A stretch of DNA of 64,000 nt, taken from assembly GCF_004799035.1 (NCBI RefSeq), contig NZ_MWIO01000020.1, positions 1-64,000 of the forward strand. Direction: 5' to 3'. Source of the DNA: Rhodanobacter lindaniclasticus. Its GTDB lineage: Bacteria > Pseudomonadota > Gammaproteobacteria > Xanthomonadales > Rhodanobacteraceae. This document shows positions 19,505 through 27,584 of the stretch, one piece after another (position 1 is the stretch's first letter; the number at the start of each line of letters is the position of its first letter). Both the position numbers and the translations under genes were made by a program. The notes below the pieces were generated by a model that was not told the DNA's origin, did not search any database, and saw only the letters and a list, made by a program, of their open reading frames with translations.

Positions 19505-20545
19505 TTACGCCGCGGCACTGCAACCGCAGCCATGGCCGCAGCTGTTGGTTTCGCTGTCGACGATGTCCGCATGCAAGGTGCCTGCGTTCTCGACCACCTC
19601 CATCGGATGCAGGTCGAGCCGACGGAACAGCGCGCGGTCGGCCTCCACGTCGGGGTTGCCGGTGGTCAGCAATTTCTCGCCATGGAAGATCGAGCCGGCG
19701 CCGGCGAAGAAGCACAGCGCCTGCACCGCGTCGTCCATCTGCTGGCGGCCGGCGGACAGGCGCACGATCGACAGCGGCATCAGGATGCGCGCCACCGCGA
19801 TCGCGCGCACGAACTCGAACGGGTCCAGCGGTTCGGCGTTGGCCAGCGGCGTACCCGGTACCGGCACCAGCTGGTTGATCGGCACTGACTGCGGATGCTC
19901 GGGCAGGTTGGCCAGCGCCTGCAGCAGGCCGGCGCGCTGCTCGCGCGTCTCGCCCATGCCGACGATGCCGCCGCAGCAGGTCTTCAGGCCGGCTGCGCGC
20001 ACCTGTTCCAGCGTGGCCAGGCGATCCTGGTATTCGCGGGTGTGGATGATCTCGCCGTAGAACTCCGGCGCGGTGTCGAGGTTGTGGTTGTAGTAGTCCA
20101 GCCCCGCGTCCTTGAGTTGCTGCGCGTGGCCGTCGCCGAGCAGGCCCAGGGTGGCGCAGGTTTCCAGGCCCAGATCCTTCACCGCGCGCACGATCGCGGC
20201 GACCCTGGGGATGTCGCGGTCCTTCGGTCCGCGCCACGCCGCGCCCATGCAGAAGCGGCTGGCGCCGGCGTCACGGGCGGCCCTGGCGCGTGCCAGCACC
20301 TCGTCGACCTCAAGCAGTTTCTGCGGCAGCACGCCGGTGTCGTAGCGCTGCGCCTGCGGGCAGTACGCGCAATCCTCGGGGCAGCCGCCGGTCTTGATCG
20401 ACAGCAGGGTCGACACCTGCACCGCATTGGGATCGTGGTGTTCGCGATGCACGCCGTGCGCGCGATGCAGCAGCTCGTTGAACGGCAGCGCGAACAGCGC
20501 GGCAACCTCGTCGCGGCTCCAGTCGTGGCGGATGGCAGCGGGCAT
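19505..20545 (-). CDS. bioB: Biotin synthase BioB
   Basis: BioB is the radical SAM enzyme that inserts sulfur into dethiobiotin. The 346 residues include the SAM cluster motif [12 protein letters not shown], with three cysteines, and the downstream Cys and Arg residues that hold the sacrificial 2Fe-2S cluster ([26 protein letters not shown]). The C-terminus ends with a Cys-rich tail ([11 protein letters not shown]) common in this group. It is the first gene of the biotin cluster. AGGAG lies 7 bases before the ATG. Confidence 0.97.
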   Translation of the reverse strand: MPAAIRHDWSRDEVAALFALPFNELLHRAHGVHREHHDPNAVQVSTLLSIKTGGCPEDCAYCPQAQRYDTGVLPQKLLEVDEVLARARAARDAGASRFCMGAAWRGPKDRDIPRVAAIVRAVKDLGLETCATLGLLGDGHAQQLKDAGLDYYNHNLDTAPEFYGEIIHTREYQDRLATLEQVRAAGLKTCCGGIVGMGETREQRAGLLQALANLPEHPQSVPINQLVPVPGTPLANAEPLDPFEFVRAIAVARILMPLSIVRLSAGRQQMDDAVQALCFFAGAGSIFHGEKLLTTGNPDVEADRALFRRLDLHPMEVVENAGTLHADIVDSETNSCGHGCGCSAAA

Positions 20546-20572
20546 GGCGGACTCCTGGGTCAGAGGCCGCGC

Positions 20573-20601
20573 AGTGTGGGCGGCGTCCGCCGCTTCGTCA
20601 A
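20573..20601 (-). promoter_or_regulatory. Putative bioB promoter
   Basis: On the minus strand TTGACG (20596-20601) and CACACT (20573-20578) are separated by 17 bases and lie 28 bases upstream of the bioB start codon. The -35 element is inside one arm of a 13-bp inverted repeat, so a repressor bound there would block the promoter. The -10 match is weak. Confidence 0.4.
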
Positions 20602-20633
20602 CCTTGGTGCCGATGTTTCAGGTTGACGAAGCG
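20591..20633. promoter_or_regulatory. BirA-operator-like inverted repeat upstream of bioB
   Basis: CGCTTCGTCAACC (20591-20603) and GGTTGACGAAGCG (20621-20633) are a perfect 13-bp inverted repeat with a 17-base centre. The AACC...GGTT core and the position before bioB recall BirA operators (TTGTAAACC-N14/15-GGTTTACAA), although the spacing is longer and the outer bases differ. Being after nirK, it could instead be a nirK stem-loop, but no T run follows. Confidence 0.45.
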
Positions 20634-20648
20634 CGGATGCCCGCGTTG

Positions 20649-22631
20649 CTACTTGTTGCCGTCGCGCACCGCCTTCACCTGTTCGGCGGTCACCTGCTTG
20701 GCCTGGTTGTCCCACGACGTGCGCTCGTGGTTGGCGATGTCGGCGATGTCCGCGTCATTGAGGGTGGTGGCGAACGGCGGCATCACGCTGGGGTAGCTGA
20801 CGCCGTCGATAGCCACGCCCTGCAGCCCGTGCAGGATCACGTCCAGATGCTTGGTCGGGTCCGCGTCCAGCACGGCGGGGTTGCCCTTGAGCGGCGGGAA
20901 CGCACCGGGCAGGCCCAGCCCGGTGGGCTGGTGGCAGGCGGCGCAGTAGGTGGCGTAGAGCTGCGCGCCGTGGGCCGGATCGAACTTGTACGGGCCGGTG
21001 GCGGCCGGCGGCGGCACGGCGGACACATCCACCGGTGCCTTGGTGATCTGCGGCTTGGCCAGCGCCTCGCCCGGCGTGGCGATCTCCAGGATGCCCTGCG
21101 CGCCGAGCACGGCGTGCGCCATCGAGTGATCCACGAACGGGTAATGGCCCGCCTCGTCCAGGGTGAGGTCGAACACGGCGCCCTCGCCCGGACCCACCGA
21201 GTAGGTGGAGACGCCGTCGATGGCCTGCGCCGGGTTGCCGCCGGGGTACACCTTGTCGAAGATCGCGCCGATCACGTGAAACGCGCTCCACAGGTTGGGC
21301 CCGGCGTTGACCACGTACAGGCGCACGAGGTCGCCGGGCTTCGCGGTCAAGGGATGCTGCGCGTACTGGAAGGCGGTGCCGTTGAATACCACCTCGTCCG
21401 GACGGATCTGCTGCATCTTCTCGTAACTGCCGGCCATCAGCGTGCCGGAGACCTGCTGGGTGTACCACTCCCCCTGCACCAGCACGTAGCTCTCGGCGGC
21501 AGGCGGCAGCGGCTCGGCCGGGTCGACGATGATCGCGCCGTACATGCCGTTGCCGATGTGCAGCAGTACCGGCGGCGTGCCGCAGTGGTAGAGGAACGCG
21601 CCGGGCACCTTGGCCACGAACGAGAACTTGATCGACTCGCCCGGCATGATGTCCACGTAATGCAGGCTCGGCGGCGTGATCGCCGAGTGGAAGTCGACCG
21701 AGTGCTGCATGGTGCCGCGGTTGGTGAACGTGACATTCACCGTCTGCCCCTGACGCACGTGGATCACCGGGCCGGGCACGGTCTTGCCGAAGGTCCAGGC
21801 CTGGTACTGCACGCCACTGGCGATCTCCACGGTGTCGTTGCTGGAGGTGATCTGTACATCCACGCTGTCGCCCGGCTGCAGCGGCGGCAGGCGCGCGTCG
21901 CGGGCCTGCTTGATCGGCTGGGTGGAGGCCAGCGACAGCGGCGTCACCGCGGCGGCTGCGGCGGCCGGGCTGGCGCTGCGCACGTTCAGTGCGCTGTGCA
22001 ACCCGGCCAGCAGCAGCGCCACCAGCAGCAGCACGCCGGCCAGCGCCGGTCCCTGCACGCGCCACGACAGGGGCCGCACCTGTTCCAGCGGCACCCGCGT
22101 GTTCCACTCCGAGAACCGCCGCCAGCGCGGCCAGCGGCTCTCGATCAGGTAATCCAGGCTGTACGGGCTGGGACCGGCGCGCAGGTTGATCACGATCAAC
22201 GCGGCGAAGATCAGCACGAAGCTGATCGCCGCGCCGATGTTGTTGGCGCCGACCGAATACGGCCCGCCGAAACCTTCGGCCGTGCTCCAGATCAGCAGGC
22301 TGAACAGGATGCCGACGACGTAGGTGATCTTGCGCGCGAAGCCCAGCAGCAGGGCCAGTGCCAGCAGCGTCTCGGCGATCCGCGTCGCCCACACGAACAG
22401 GCCCACGTGCGGCGTGACCACCGCGATCCACATGTCGAACCACCACGCCGACCACGCTGGCTGGCCGGTGGCGGCGTTGTGCAGGTAGCCGACGTAGTGG
22501 TCGGCGAAGCCGTCGGTCCAGGTCAGCGCGGCGCTCACCGCCCAGATCACGCCGAAGGCCACCCGCAGCGCGGTGCCCGCGATCGCGGGCCAGGTCGATG
22601 GGGCAGCGGTGTCGTCGTGGATCGAACTCAT
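20649..22631 (-). CDS. nirK: Copper nitrite reductase NirK with N-terminal DoxX-like and C-terminal cytochrome c domains
   Basis: NirK reduces nitrite to nitric oxide in denitrification. This 660-residue form has three parts. Residues of about 15-210 are a DoxX-like multi-helix membrane module. Residues of about 240-530 are the two cupredoxin domains with all copper ligands: MQHSVDFHS (type 1 and type 2 His), YHCGTPPVLLHIGNGM (type 2 His; type 1 Cys, His, Met) and SAFHVIG (type 2 His). Residues of about 550-650 are a cytochrome c domain with CAACH. The membrane module would anchor the enzyme facing the periplasm and the haem could deliver electrons to the type 1 copper. The start has GGAG 7 bases upstream. 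It is separated from the biotin genes by an inverted repeat. Confidence 0.92.
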   Translation of the reverse strand: MSSIHDDTAAPSTWPAIAGTALRVAFGVIWAVSAALTWTDGFADHYVGYLHNAATGQPAWSAWWFDMWIAVVTPHVGLFVWATRIAETLLALALLLGFARKITYVVGILFSLLIWSTAEGFGGPYSVGANNIGAAISFVLIFAALIVINLRAGPSPYSLDYLIESRWPRWRRFSEWNTRVPLEQVRPLSWRVQGPALAGVLLLVALLLAGLHSALNVRSASPAAAAAAVTPLSLASTQPIKQARDARLPPLQPGDSVDVQITSSNDTVEIASGVQYQAWTFGKTVPGPVIHVRQGQTVNVTFTNRGTMQHSVDFHSAITPPSLHYVDIMPGESIKFSFVAKVPGAFLYHCGTPPVLLHIGNGMYGAIIVDPAEPLPPAAESYVLVQGEWYTQQVSGTLMAGSYEKMQQIRPDEVVFNGTAFQYAQHPLTAKPGDLVRLYVVNAGPNLWSAFHVIGAIFDKVYPGGNPAQAIDGVSTYSVGPGEGAVFDLTLDEAGHYPFVDHSMAHAVLGAQGILEIATPGEALAKPQITKAPVDVSAVPPPAATGPYKFDPAHGAQLYATYCAACHQPTGLGLPGAFPPLKGNPAVLDADPTKHLDVILHGLQGVAIDGVSYPSVMPPFATTLNDADIADIANHERTSWDNQAKQVTAEQVKAVRDGNK

Positions 22632-22769
22632 GCGAATCTCCAGGGCAGGATGGGCGAAGCGCAAACGCGGCGTGCACGCCACGGTTGATGAACGAGTGTA
22701 GACCGCGGGTGCACTCCGCGCGACCCGCGGTTGCCGCTACCATCGGTCGACGCGGGGACGGGGGAGACC

Positions 22770-23492
22770 ATGCACAAGACCAGCCTGCTGCGATCCTGGC
22801 CTGCGCTGCAGCGATGGCTGCTGCCGCTGCGCTGCCTGTTGTGCGACGCACCGGGCGACGGCATGGATCTGTGCGCCGATTGCGCCGCAGAGATGCCGCG
22901 CAACCGCAACTGCTGCGCACGCTGCGCGTTGCCGCTGGCGACCGCGGCTGTGTTGTGCGGCGAGTGTCAGCAGCATGCGCCGCCGTGGGACGCGGCATGG
23001 GCTCCGTTCCGCTACGGCTGGCCGCTGGATCGGCTGGAATCGCGCTTCAAGTTCGGCCGCGACCTCGCTGCCGGTCGCGTATTGTCTGGCCTGTGGCAGA
23101 ACGAGCCACGCCCGATCGAGCGGCCTTCGCTGCTGATCACCGTGCCGCTGCATCGAAGCCGGCTGCGCCAGCGCGGCTACAACCAGGCGCTGGAACTGGC
23201 CCGGCCGCTGGCGCGTGCGCTGGGTGTGCCGCTGCGCCACGATGTGCTGCAGCGCTCGCGGCGCACCGACGCGCAAACCGAACTGGACGCGGTCGACCGT
23301 CGCCGCAACGTGCGCGACGCGTTCGCGCTGTGTCCCGGGCTGGCGCCGCCTGCGCACGTGGCGATCCTCGACGACGTGATGACCACCGGCGCCACGCTGG
23401 CCGAATGCGCCAGCGTGCTCAAGCGCGTCGGCGTGCCGCGCGTGGATGTCTGGGCGCTGGCGCGTGCGCCATCGCCGTCGACGCGCCTGTAG
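22770..23492 (+). CDS. comF: ComF-family protein
   Basis: The 240-residue product is a ComF/GntX-type phosphoribosyltransferase-like protein involved in DNA uptake or use of DNA as nutrient. An N-terminal zinc-ribbon with Cys pairs (CLLCDAPG, LCADCAAE, CCARCALP, LCGECQQ) precedes a PRT domain with VPLHRSRLRQRGYNQ and the PRPP loop AILDDVMTTGATLAE. The start has GGGGGAG just upstream. It is divergent from nirK. In related genomes comF stands next to the biotin genes; here nirK lies between them. Confidence 0.93.
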   Translation: MHKTSLLRSWPALQRWLLPLRCLLCDAPGDGMDLCADCAAEMPRNRNCCARCALPLATAAVLCGECQQHAPPWDAAWAPFRYGWPLDRLESRFKFGRDLAAGRVLSGLWQNEPRPIERPSLLITVPLHRSRLRQRGYNQALELARPLARALGVPLRHDVLQRSRRTDAQTELDAVDRRRNVRDAFALCPGLAPPAHVAILDDVMTTGATLAECASVLKRVGVPRVDVWALARAPSPSTRL

Positions 23493-23667
23493 GAACGCAT
23501 ACCTCACTCGTTGCCAGCGCCGGCACGATTCCTATCCGTCGGTCGTCGTGCGCGGAGGCGGACGTGACGGCGTGGTCGGCGTGCCGGACGTCGATGGGCA
23601 GGACGCCGGTTGAAAACGAGTCGGGCTACCATGGTCAGGTCATCGTCGCGTCGGCAGGAATCGTCCC

Positions 23668-24675
23668 ATGACCCGTTATGCCATCCGCCATGAACACCTG
23701 GGTCGCTGGCCGGTCGTGGCGCTGACCGATTCCGAAAGCGGCATGTCGGTGCGCCTGGCGCGGCGCGGCGCCACGCTGCTGGACTTCCACGTGCCGCTTG
23801 GCGAGCGGCTGCACGACATTGCCGACGGTTACGCCGATGCCGACGCACTGGAGGCGCAGGAAGGCGCGCGCTTCGCCGTCATGCTGCCGTTCGCCAACCG
23901 CATCGCGGACGCACGATACCGCTTCGACGGCAAGGCATGCGACCTGCAGCCCGGCATCAGCGGCGACGCGCGCGGCATCATGCACGGTTTCGTGTGCGAG
24001 GCCGATTTCGAGCTGCTGTCGGCGGATGCCGACGATGACGGCGCCCGCGTACGCTTCGGCCATGACGGACTGCGCCCCGGCGTGCATCCGGGCTACCCGT
24101 TCGCGCTGGACCTGGAAGTGCTGTTCACCCTGCATGCCGGCGGCCTGGACGTGGAGGCGCGCATGCGCAACGTGGGCGAGCAGGCGGCACCGTGCTTTTT
24201 CGGCTGGCATCCGTATCTGCGCCTGCGCGAGGACGGCATCGCCGATTGCGAACTGCAACTGCCCGCGCACCAGGCGGTCCGCACCGACGACAGGCTGATC
24301 CCGTTGCCGGGGGCCTCGGCGCTGCAACCGCTGGATGCGGTGCCGCCGCTGGATTTCCGCCAGCCGCGCCGCATCGGCGGCTGTGTCATGGACACCGGTT
24401 TTGCCGATCCGCAGGTCGATGCCGATGGCCGTGTGCGCACCCGCCTGCGCGATCCCGACAGTGGCCTGGCCGTGGTCGTGTGGCAACAGTCCGGCGTCAC
24501 CCTGGCGTTCACGGGCGACACCCTGGCGGGGGCGGCCGCGCGCCGCTCCATCGCGCTGGAGCCGATGGAGGCGATGACCGATGCCTTCAATCGCGACGAC
24601 TGCATCGACGCCATCACCCTGGCGGCCGGTGCGGAGCGCCGCTTCCACTGCGGCCTGGAGATCCATCTGCCATGA
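23668..24675 (+). CDS. Aldose 1-epimerase family protein (copy 2)
   Basis: This 335-residue GalM-like protein is a paralog of the one at 10818-11834. It shares the His motif CFFGWHPYLRL, the Glu motif ALEPMEAMTDAFN, and the paired segments RFAVMLPFANRIADA and HDIADGY. Unlike copy 1 it lies just upstream of the GH3-transporter-GH43 operon, where anomer interconversion of released sugars would make sense. The operator and promoter of that operon lie between them, so they need not be co-transcribed. AGGAA lies 8 bases upstream of the ATG. Confidence 0.86.
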   Translation: MTRYAIRHEHLGRWPVVALTDSESGMSVRLARRGATLLDFHVPLGERLHDIADGYADADALEAQEGARFAVMLPFANRIADARYRFDGKACDLQPGISGDARGIMHGFVCEADFELLSADADDDGARVRFGHDGLRPGVHPGYPFALDLEVLFTLHAGGLDVEARMRNVGEQAAPCFFGWHPYLRLREDGIADCELQLPAHQAVRTDDRLIPLPGASALQPLDAVPPLDFRQPRRIGGCVMDTGFADPQVDADGRVRTRLRDPDSGLAVVVWQQSGVTLAFTGDTLAGAAARRSIALEPMEAMTDAFNRDDCIDAITLAAGAERRFHCGLEIHLP

Positions 24676-24858
24676 CCGGCCGGGTCATGGCCTGATCGCC
24701 TGCCGGAGCGACCGAAGCCGCGGCCCCGGGTCCGCGTGGTCGGGCGACGCGGTGAGCGCGCGTCTGCGTGATGCCTGCGTGCGGGGGCACCCCGACAGGC
24801 GCTGGAAGCCGTGGCGCAGACGCCTGCACAAGCGATCGCGGAACACTTTCGTCCGTGG

Positions 24859-24887
24859 TTGTGGAACGAAAGTGATAGCGCTATCAT
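24859..24887 (+). promoter_or_regulatory. Putative promoter of the GH3 operon
   Basis: TTGTGG (24859-24864) and TATCAT (24882-24887) are separated by 17 bases. The -10 element lies within the right half of the palindromic operator. The predicted transcript would begin near 24895, about 75 bases before the GH3 start codon. A 9-bp inverted repeat, CACTTTCGT/ACGAAAGTG, overlaps the -35 region. Confidence 0.5.
24873..24886. promoter_or_regulatory. LacI-type operator TGATAGCGCTATCA
   Basis: This is a perfect 14-base palindrome with the central CG typical of LacI-family operators. It differs from the other operators of the window (TGTTAGCGCTAACA) at two symmetrical positions in each half. It lies on the -10 of the putative promoter, as expected for a repressor. 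It may be read by another LacI protein or with lower affinity by the local one. Confidence 0.7.
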
Positions 24888-24970
24888 TTTTTCCGTTGCC
24901 TGGCACGACCATCCGGGGGGAGGGTTCGGGCTGCGCCGTCCGTTTCGTGCAAAGAGCGGGGGAGATCGCC

Positions 24971-27535
24971 ATGCGATGGATCTTGTGCAGGAAGTGCGCG
25001 TTGCGTTGTGCATGCGTGTTGCTCGCGGGCCTGTCCTTCGCCGCGCTCGGCCTGGCGCAGACGGGGGCCGCGCAGGTTCCGTCGCATCCCGAGGTCCATC
25101 CCGCGCTGTGGCCGCAAGGGCATTGGCCCTTGCCGCCCGATGCGGAACTGGAGCAGCGCGTGCGCGCGCTGATGGCGAAGATGTCGCTGCGTGACAAGGT
25201 GGGCCAGGTGATCCAGGCCGACATCGGCAGCGTCACCCCCGAGGACGTGCGCAAGTACCGGCTCGGTTCGATCCTCGCCGGCGGCAATTCCAAGCCGGGT
25301 GGCGGCCGGGTGGCCGGACCGGCAAAGTGGCTGGCATTGTCCGATGCGTTTCATCGCGCGGCGATGGACACCCGCGACGGCGGCGTGGCGATCCCGCTGC
25401 TGTTCGGTGCGGACGCGGTGCACGGCAACAACGACGTGTCCGGTTCCACGGTGTTTCCGCACAACATCGCGCTGGGCGCCACCCGCGATCCCGCCCTGAT
25501 CCAGGCGATCGGCCGGGCTACCGCGGAAGAGGCGCGCGCGGCGGGCATCAACTGGGCTTTCGCGCCCACGCTCACCGTGCCGCAGGATGATCGCTGGGGC
25601 CGTACCTACGAAGGCTATTCGGAGAATCCCGCCCTGGTGGCGCAGTACGCGGCGGCGGCGGTCGAGGGACTGCAGGGCAAGCCCGGCACGCCGCAGTTCC
25701 TGGACGGCGCGCACGTCATCGCCAGCGCCAAGCATTTCGTGGGTGACGGTTTCACCAGGAACGGCCTGGACCAGGGCGATGCCGAGGTCAGCGAGGAGCA
25801 GTTGCGCGACATTGCCGCTGCCGGTTACTTGCCCGCGATCGATGCCGGCGTGCAGTCGGTGATGGTTTCGTACTCCAGCTGGAACGGCGTGAAGATGAGC
25901 GGCAACAAGGGCCTGCTCACTGACGTGCTGAAGCAGCGCATGGACTTCCGGGGTTTCGCGGTCGGCGACTGGAACAGCCACGGCCAGATCCCGGGGTGCA
26001 GCAACGAGGACTGCCCGCAGGCGATCGTCGCCGGCCTGGACATGTACATGGCGCCGGACAGCTGGCGCGGGCTGTACCGGCACACGCTGGCCGAGGTGAA
26101 GTCGGGCGTCATTCCCATGGTGCGACTGGATGACGCGGTGTCCCGCATCTTGCGCGTGAAGCTGCGGCTCGGCCTGTTCGATGCAGTCCGGCCGTCCAGG
26201 CAGCCGTTGGGCGGACATTTCGACGTGATCGGCAGCCCGGCGCATCGCGCGCTGGCGCGGCGTGCGGTGCGCGAATCGCTGGTGCTGCTGAAGAACCAGG
26301 ATCATCTGCTGCCGCTCGATCCGCGGCGGCACATCCTGGTGGCCGGCGCTGGTGCCGACAGCATTCCGCAGCAGAGTGGCGGCTGGACGCTGACCTGGCA
26401 GGGCACCGGCACCACCAATGCCGACTTTCCGCATGCCACGTCGATCGGCCATGGCATCCGCGCGCAGGTGGAAGCCGCCGGCGGCACGGTCGAGCTGTCG
26501 GCGGACGGCCACTACACGCACAAGCCGGACGTGGCGATCGTGGTCTACGGCGAGCATCCCTATGCCGAGTTCCAGGGCGACGTGCCCACGCTGGCGTTCG
26601 CGCCGGGCGATCCCGCCGACCTCGAGTTGATCAGGCGCCTGCGCGCGCAGGGCATTGCGGTGGTGTCGGTGTTCCTGAGCGGGCGGCCGTTGTGGGTCAA
26701 CCCCGAGATCAATGCCTCGAACGCCTTCGTCGCCGCGTGGTTGCCCGGCACCGAGGGCGAGGGTGTCGCCGACGTGTTGCTGCGCGATGCCGCCGGCAAG
26801 GTACAGCACGACTTCCACGGCAAGCTGTCCTACTCGTGGCCGCGCAGCGCGATGCAGACGCCGTTGAACGTGGGCCAGGAGGATTACCACCCGCAGTTTG
26901 CCTACGGCTACGGGCTGACCTACGAAGAGGATGGCGACCTGGGGCCTTTGTCCGAGGTGTCCGGCTTGCCGGCGAACGTGGCGGCACCGGGCGTCTACCT
27001 GCAACGGGGCGAACCGGCCGCTGGACTCGCCGCGGCCCTGGCCGGCGTCGACGGCAGCATCGCGATCAAGGCGGCACCATCGGCCACGCGCGACGGCAGC
27101 CTGCGCATCAGTGCGCTGGACTACCAGCGCCAGGAGGACGCGCGTCGCCTCGCGTGGTCGGGCCAGGGCGAGGCCGCGTTCGTCCTGCGCGCCGACACGC
27201 CGCTGGATCTCACGCGCCAGACCAATGGCGACGTGCAACTGATCGTCGAACTGCGCATCGAGGCGCTCGCGCCGGGCAAGCTCACCCTGGGCATGGCCTG
27301 CGGCGGCACGAACTGCACGGGTCTGGTGCCGGTGGATGCCGCGCTCAAGGCGCTGCCGAAGGGACAATGGCTGCAGGTGGGCATGCCGCTGAAGTGCTTC
27401 GAGGCAGCCGGTGCCGACATGCGGCACATTGAGGTGCCGTTCCGGCTGGAGACGGCGGCCGCTTACACGATCGACATCTCCCGCGTCGCGCTGGGCACGG
27501 ATCCGGATCACGTCCTGCCCTGTACCGGGCCATGA
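24971..27535 (+). CDS. Exported GH3 beta-glucosidase / exo-beta-glucanase (ExoP/CelD type)
   Basis: The 854-residue enzyme belongs to glycoside hydrolase family 3 and probably releases glucose from beta-1,3- or beta-1,4-glucans or their oligosaccharides. A signal peptide covers about residues 1-36. The GH3 N-domain includes LLFGADAVHGNNDV and AKHFVGDG, and the nucleophile Asp is in GFAVGDWNSHG. The second domain includes ESLVLLKNQDHLLPL. A C-terminal extension of about 180 residues matches the galactose-binding-like domain of ExoP-type enzymes. The start was chosen for GGGGGAG upstream and the signal peptide; the frame is open far upstream. It is the first gene of a three-gene operon behind a LacI-type operator. 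Confidence 0.9.
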   Translation: MRWILCRKCALRCACVLLAGLSFAALGLAQTGAAQVPSHPEVHPALWPQGHWPLPPDAELEQRVRALMAKMSLRDKVGQVIQADIGSVTPEDVRKYRLGSILAGGNSKPGGGRVAGPAKWLALSDAFHRAAMDTRDGGVAIPLLFGADAVHGNNDVSGSTVFPHNIALGATRDPALIQAIGRATAEEARAAGINWAFAPTLTVPQDDRWGRTYEGYSENPALVAQYAAAAVEGLQGKPGTPQFLDGAHVIASAKHFVGDGFTRNGLDQGDAEVSEEQLRDIAAAGYLPAIDAGVQSVMVSYSSWNGVKMSGNKGLLTDVLKQRMDFRGFAVGDWNSHGQIPGCSNEDCPQAIVAGLDMYMAPDSWRGLYRHTLAEVKSGVIPMVRLDDAVSRILRVKLRLGLFDAVRPSRQPLGGHFDVIGSPAHRALARRAVRESLVLLKNQDHLLPLDPRRHILVAGAGADSIPQQSGGWTLTWQGTGTTNADFPHATSIGHGIRAQVEAAGGTVELSADGHYTHKPDVAIVVYGEHPYAEFQGDVPTLAFAPGDPADLELIRRLRAQGIAVVSVFLSGRPLWVNPEINASNAFVAAWLPGTEGEGVADVLLRDAAGKVQHDFHGKLSYSWPRSAMQTPLNVGQEDYHPQFAYGYGLTYEEDGDLGPLSEVSGLPANVAAPGVYLQRGEPAAGLAAALAGVDGSIAIKAAPSATRDGSLRISALDYQRQEDARRLAWSGQGEAAFVLRADTPLDLTRQTNGDVQLIVELRIEALAPGKLTLGMACGGTNCTGLVPVDAALKALPKGQWLQVGMPLKCFEAAGADMRHIEVPFRLETAAAYTIDISRVALGTDPDHVLPCTGP

Positions 27536-27584
27536 TGCGCTCCCACGCCGGCCATCGGGAAACCGTCCGCCATTCGAGGTCTCC

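Noticed and set aside
22632-22769. TTGAT half site of FNR type upstream of nirK
   Set aside because: No matching ATCAA half at the required 4-base spacing.
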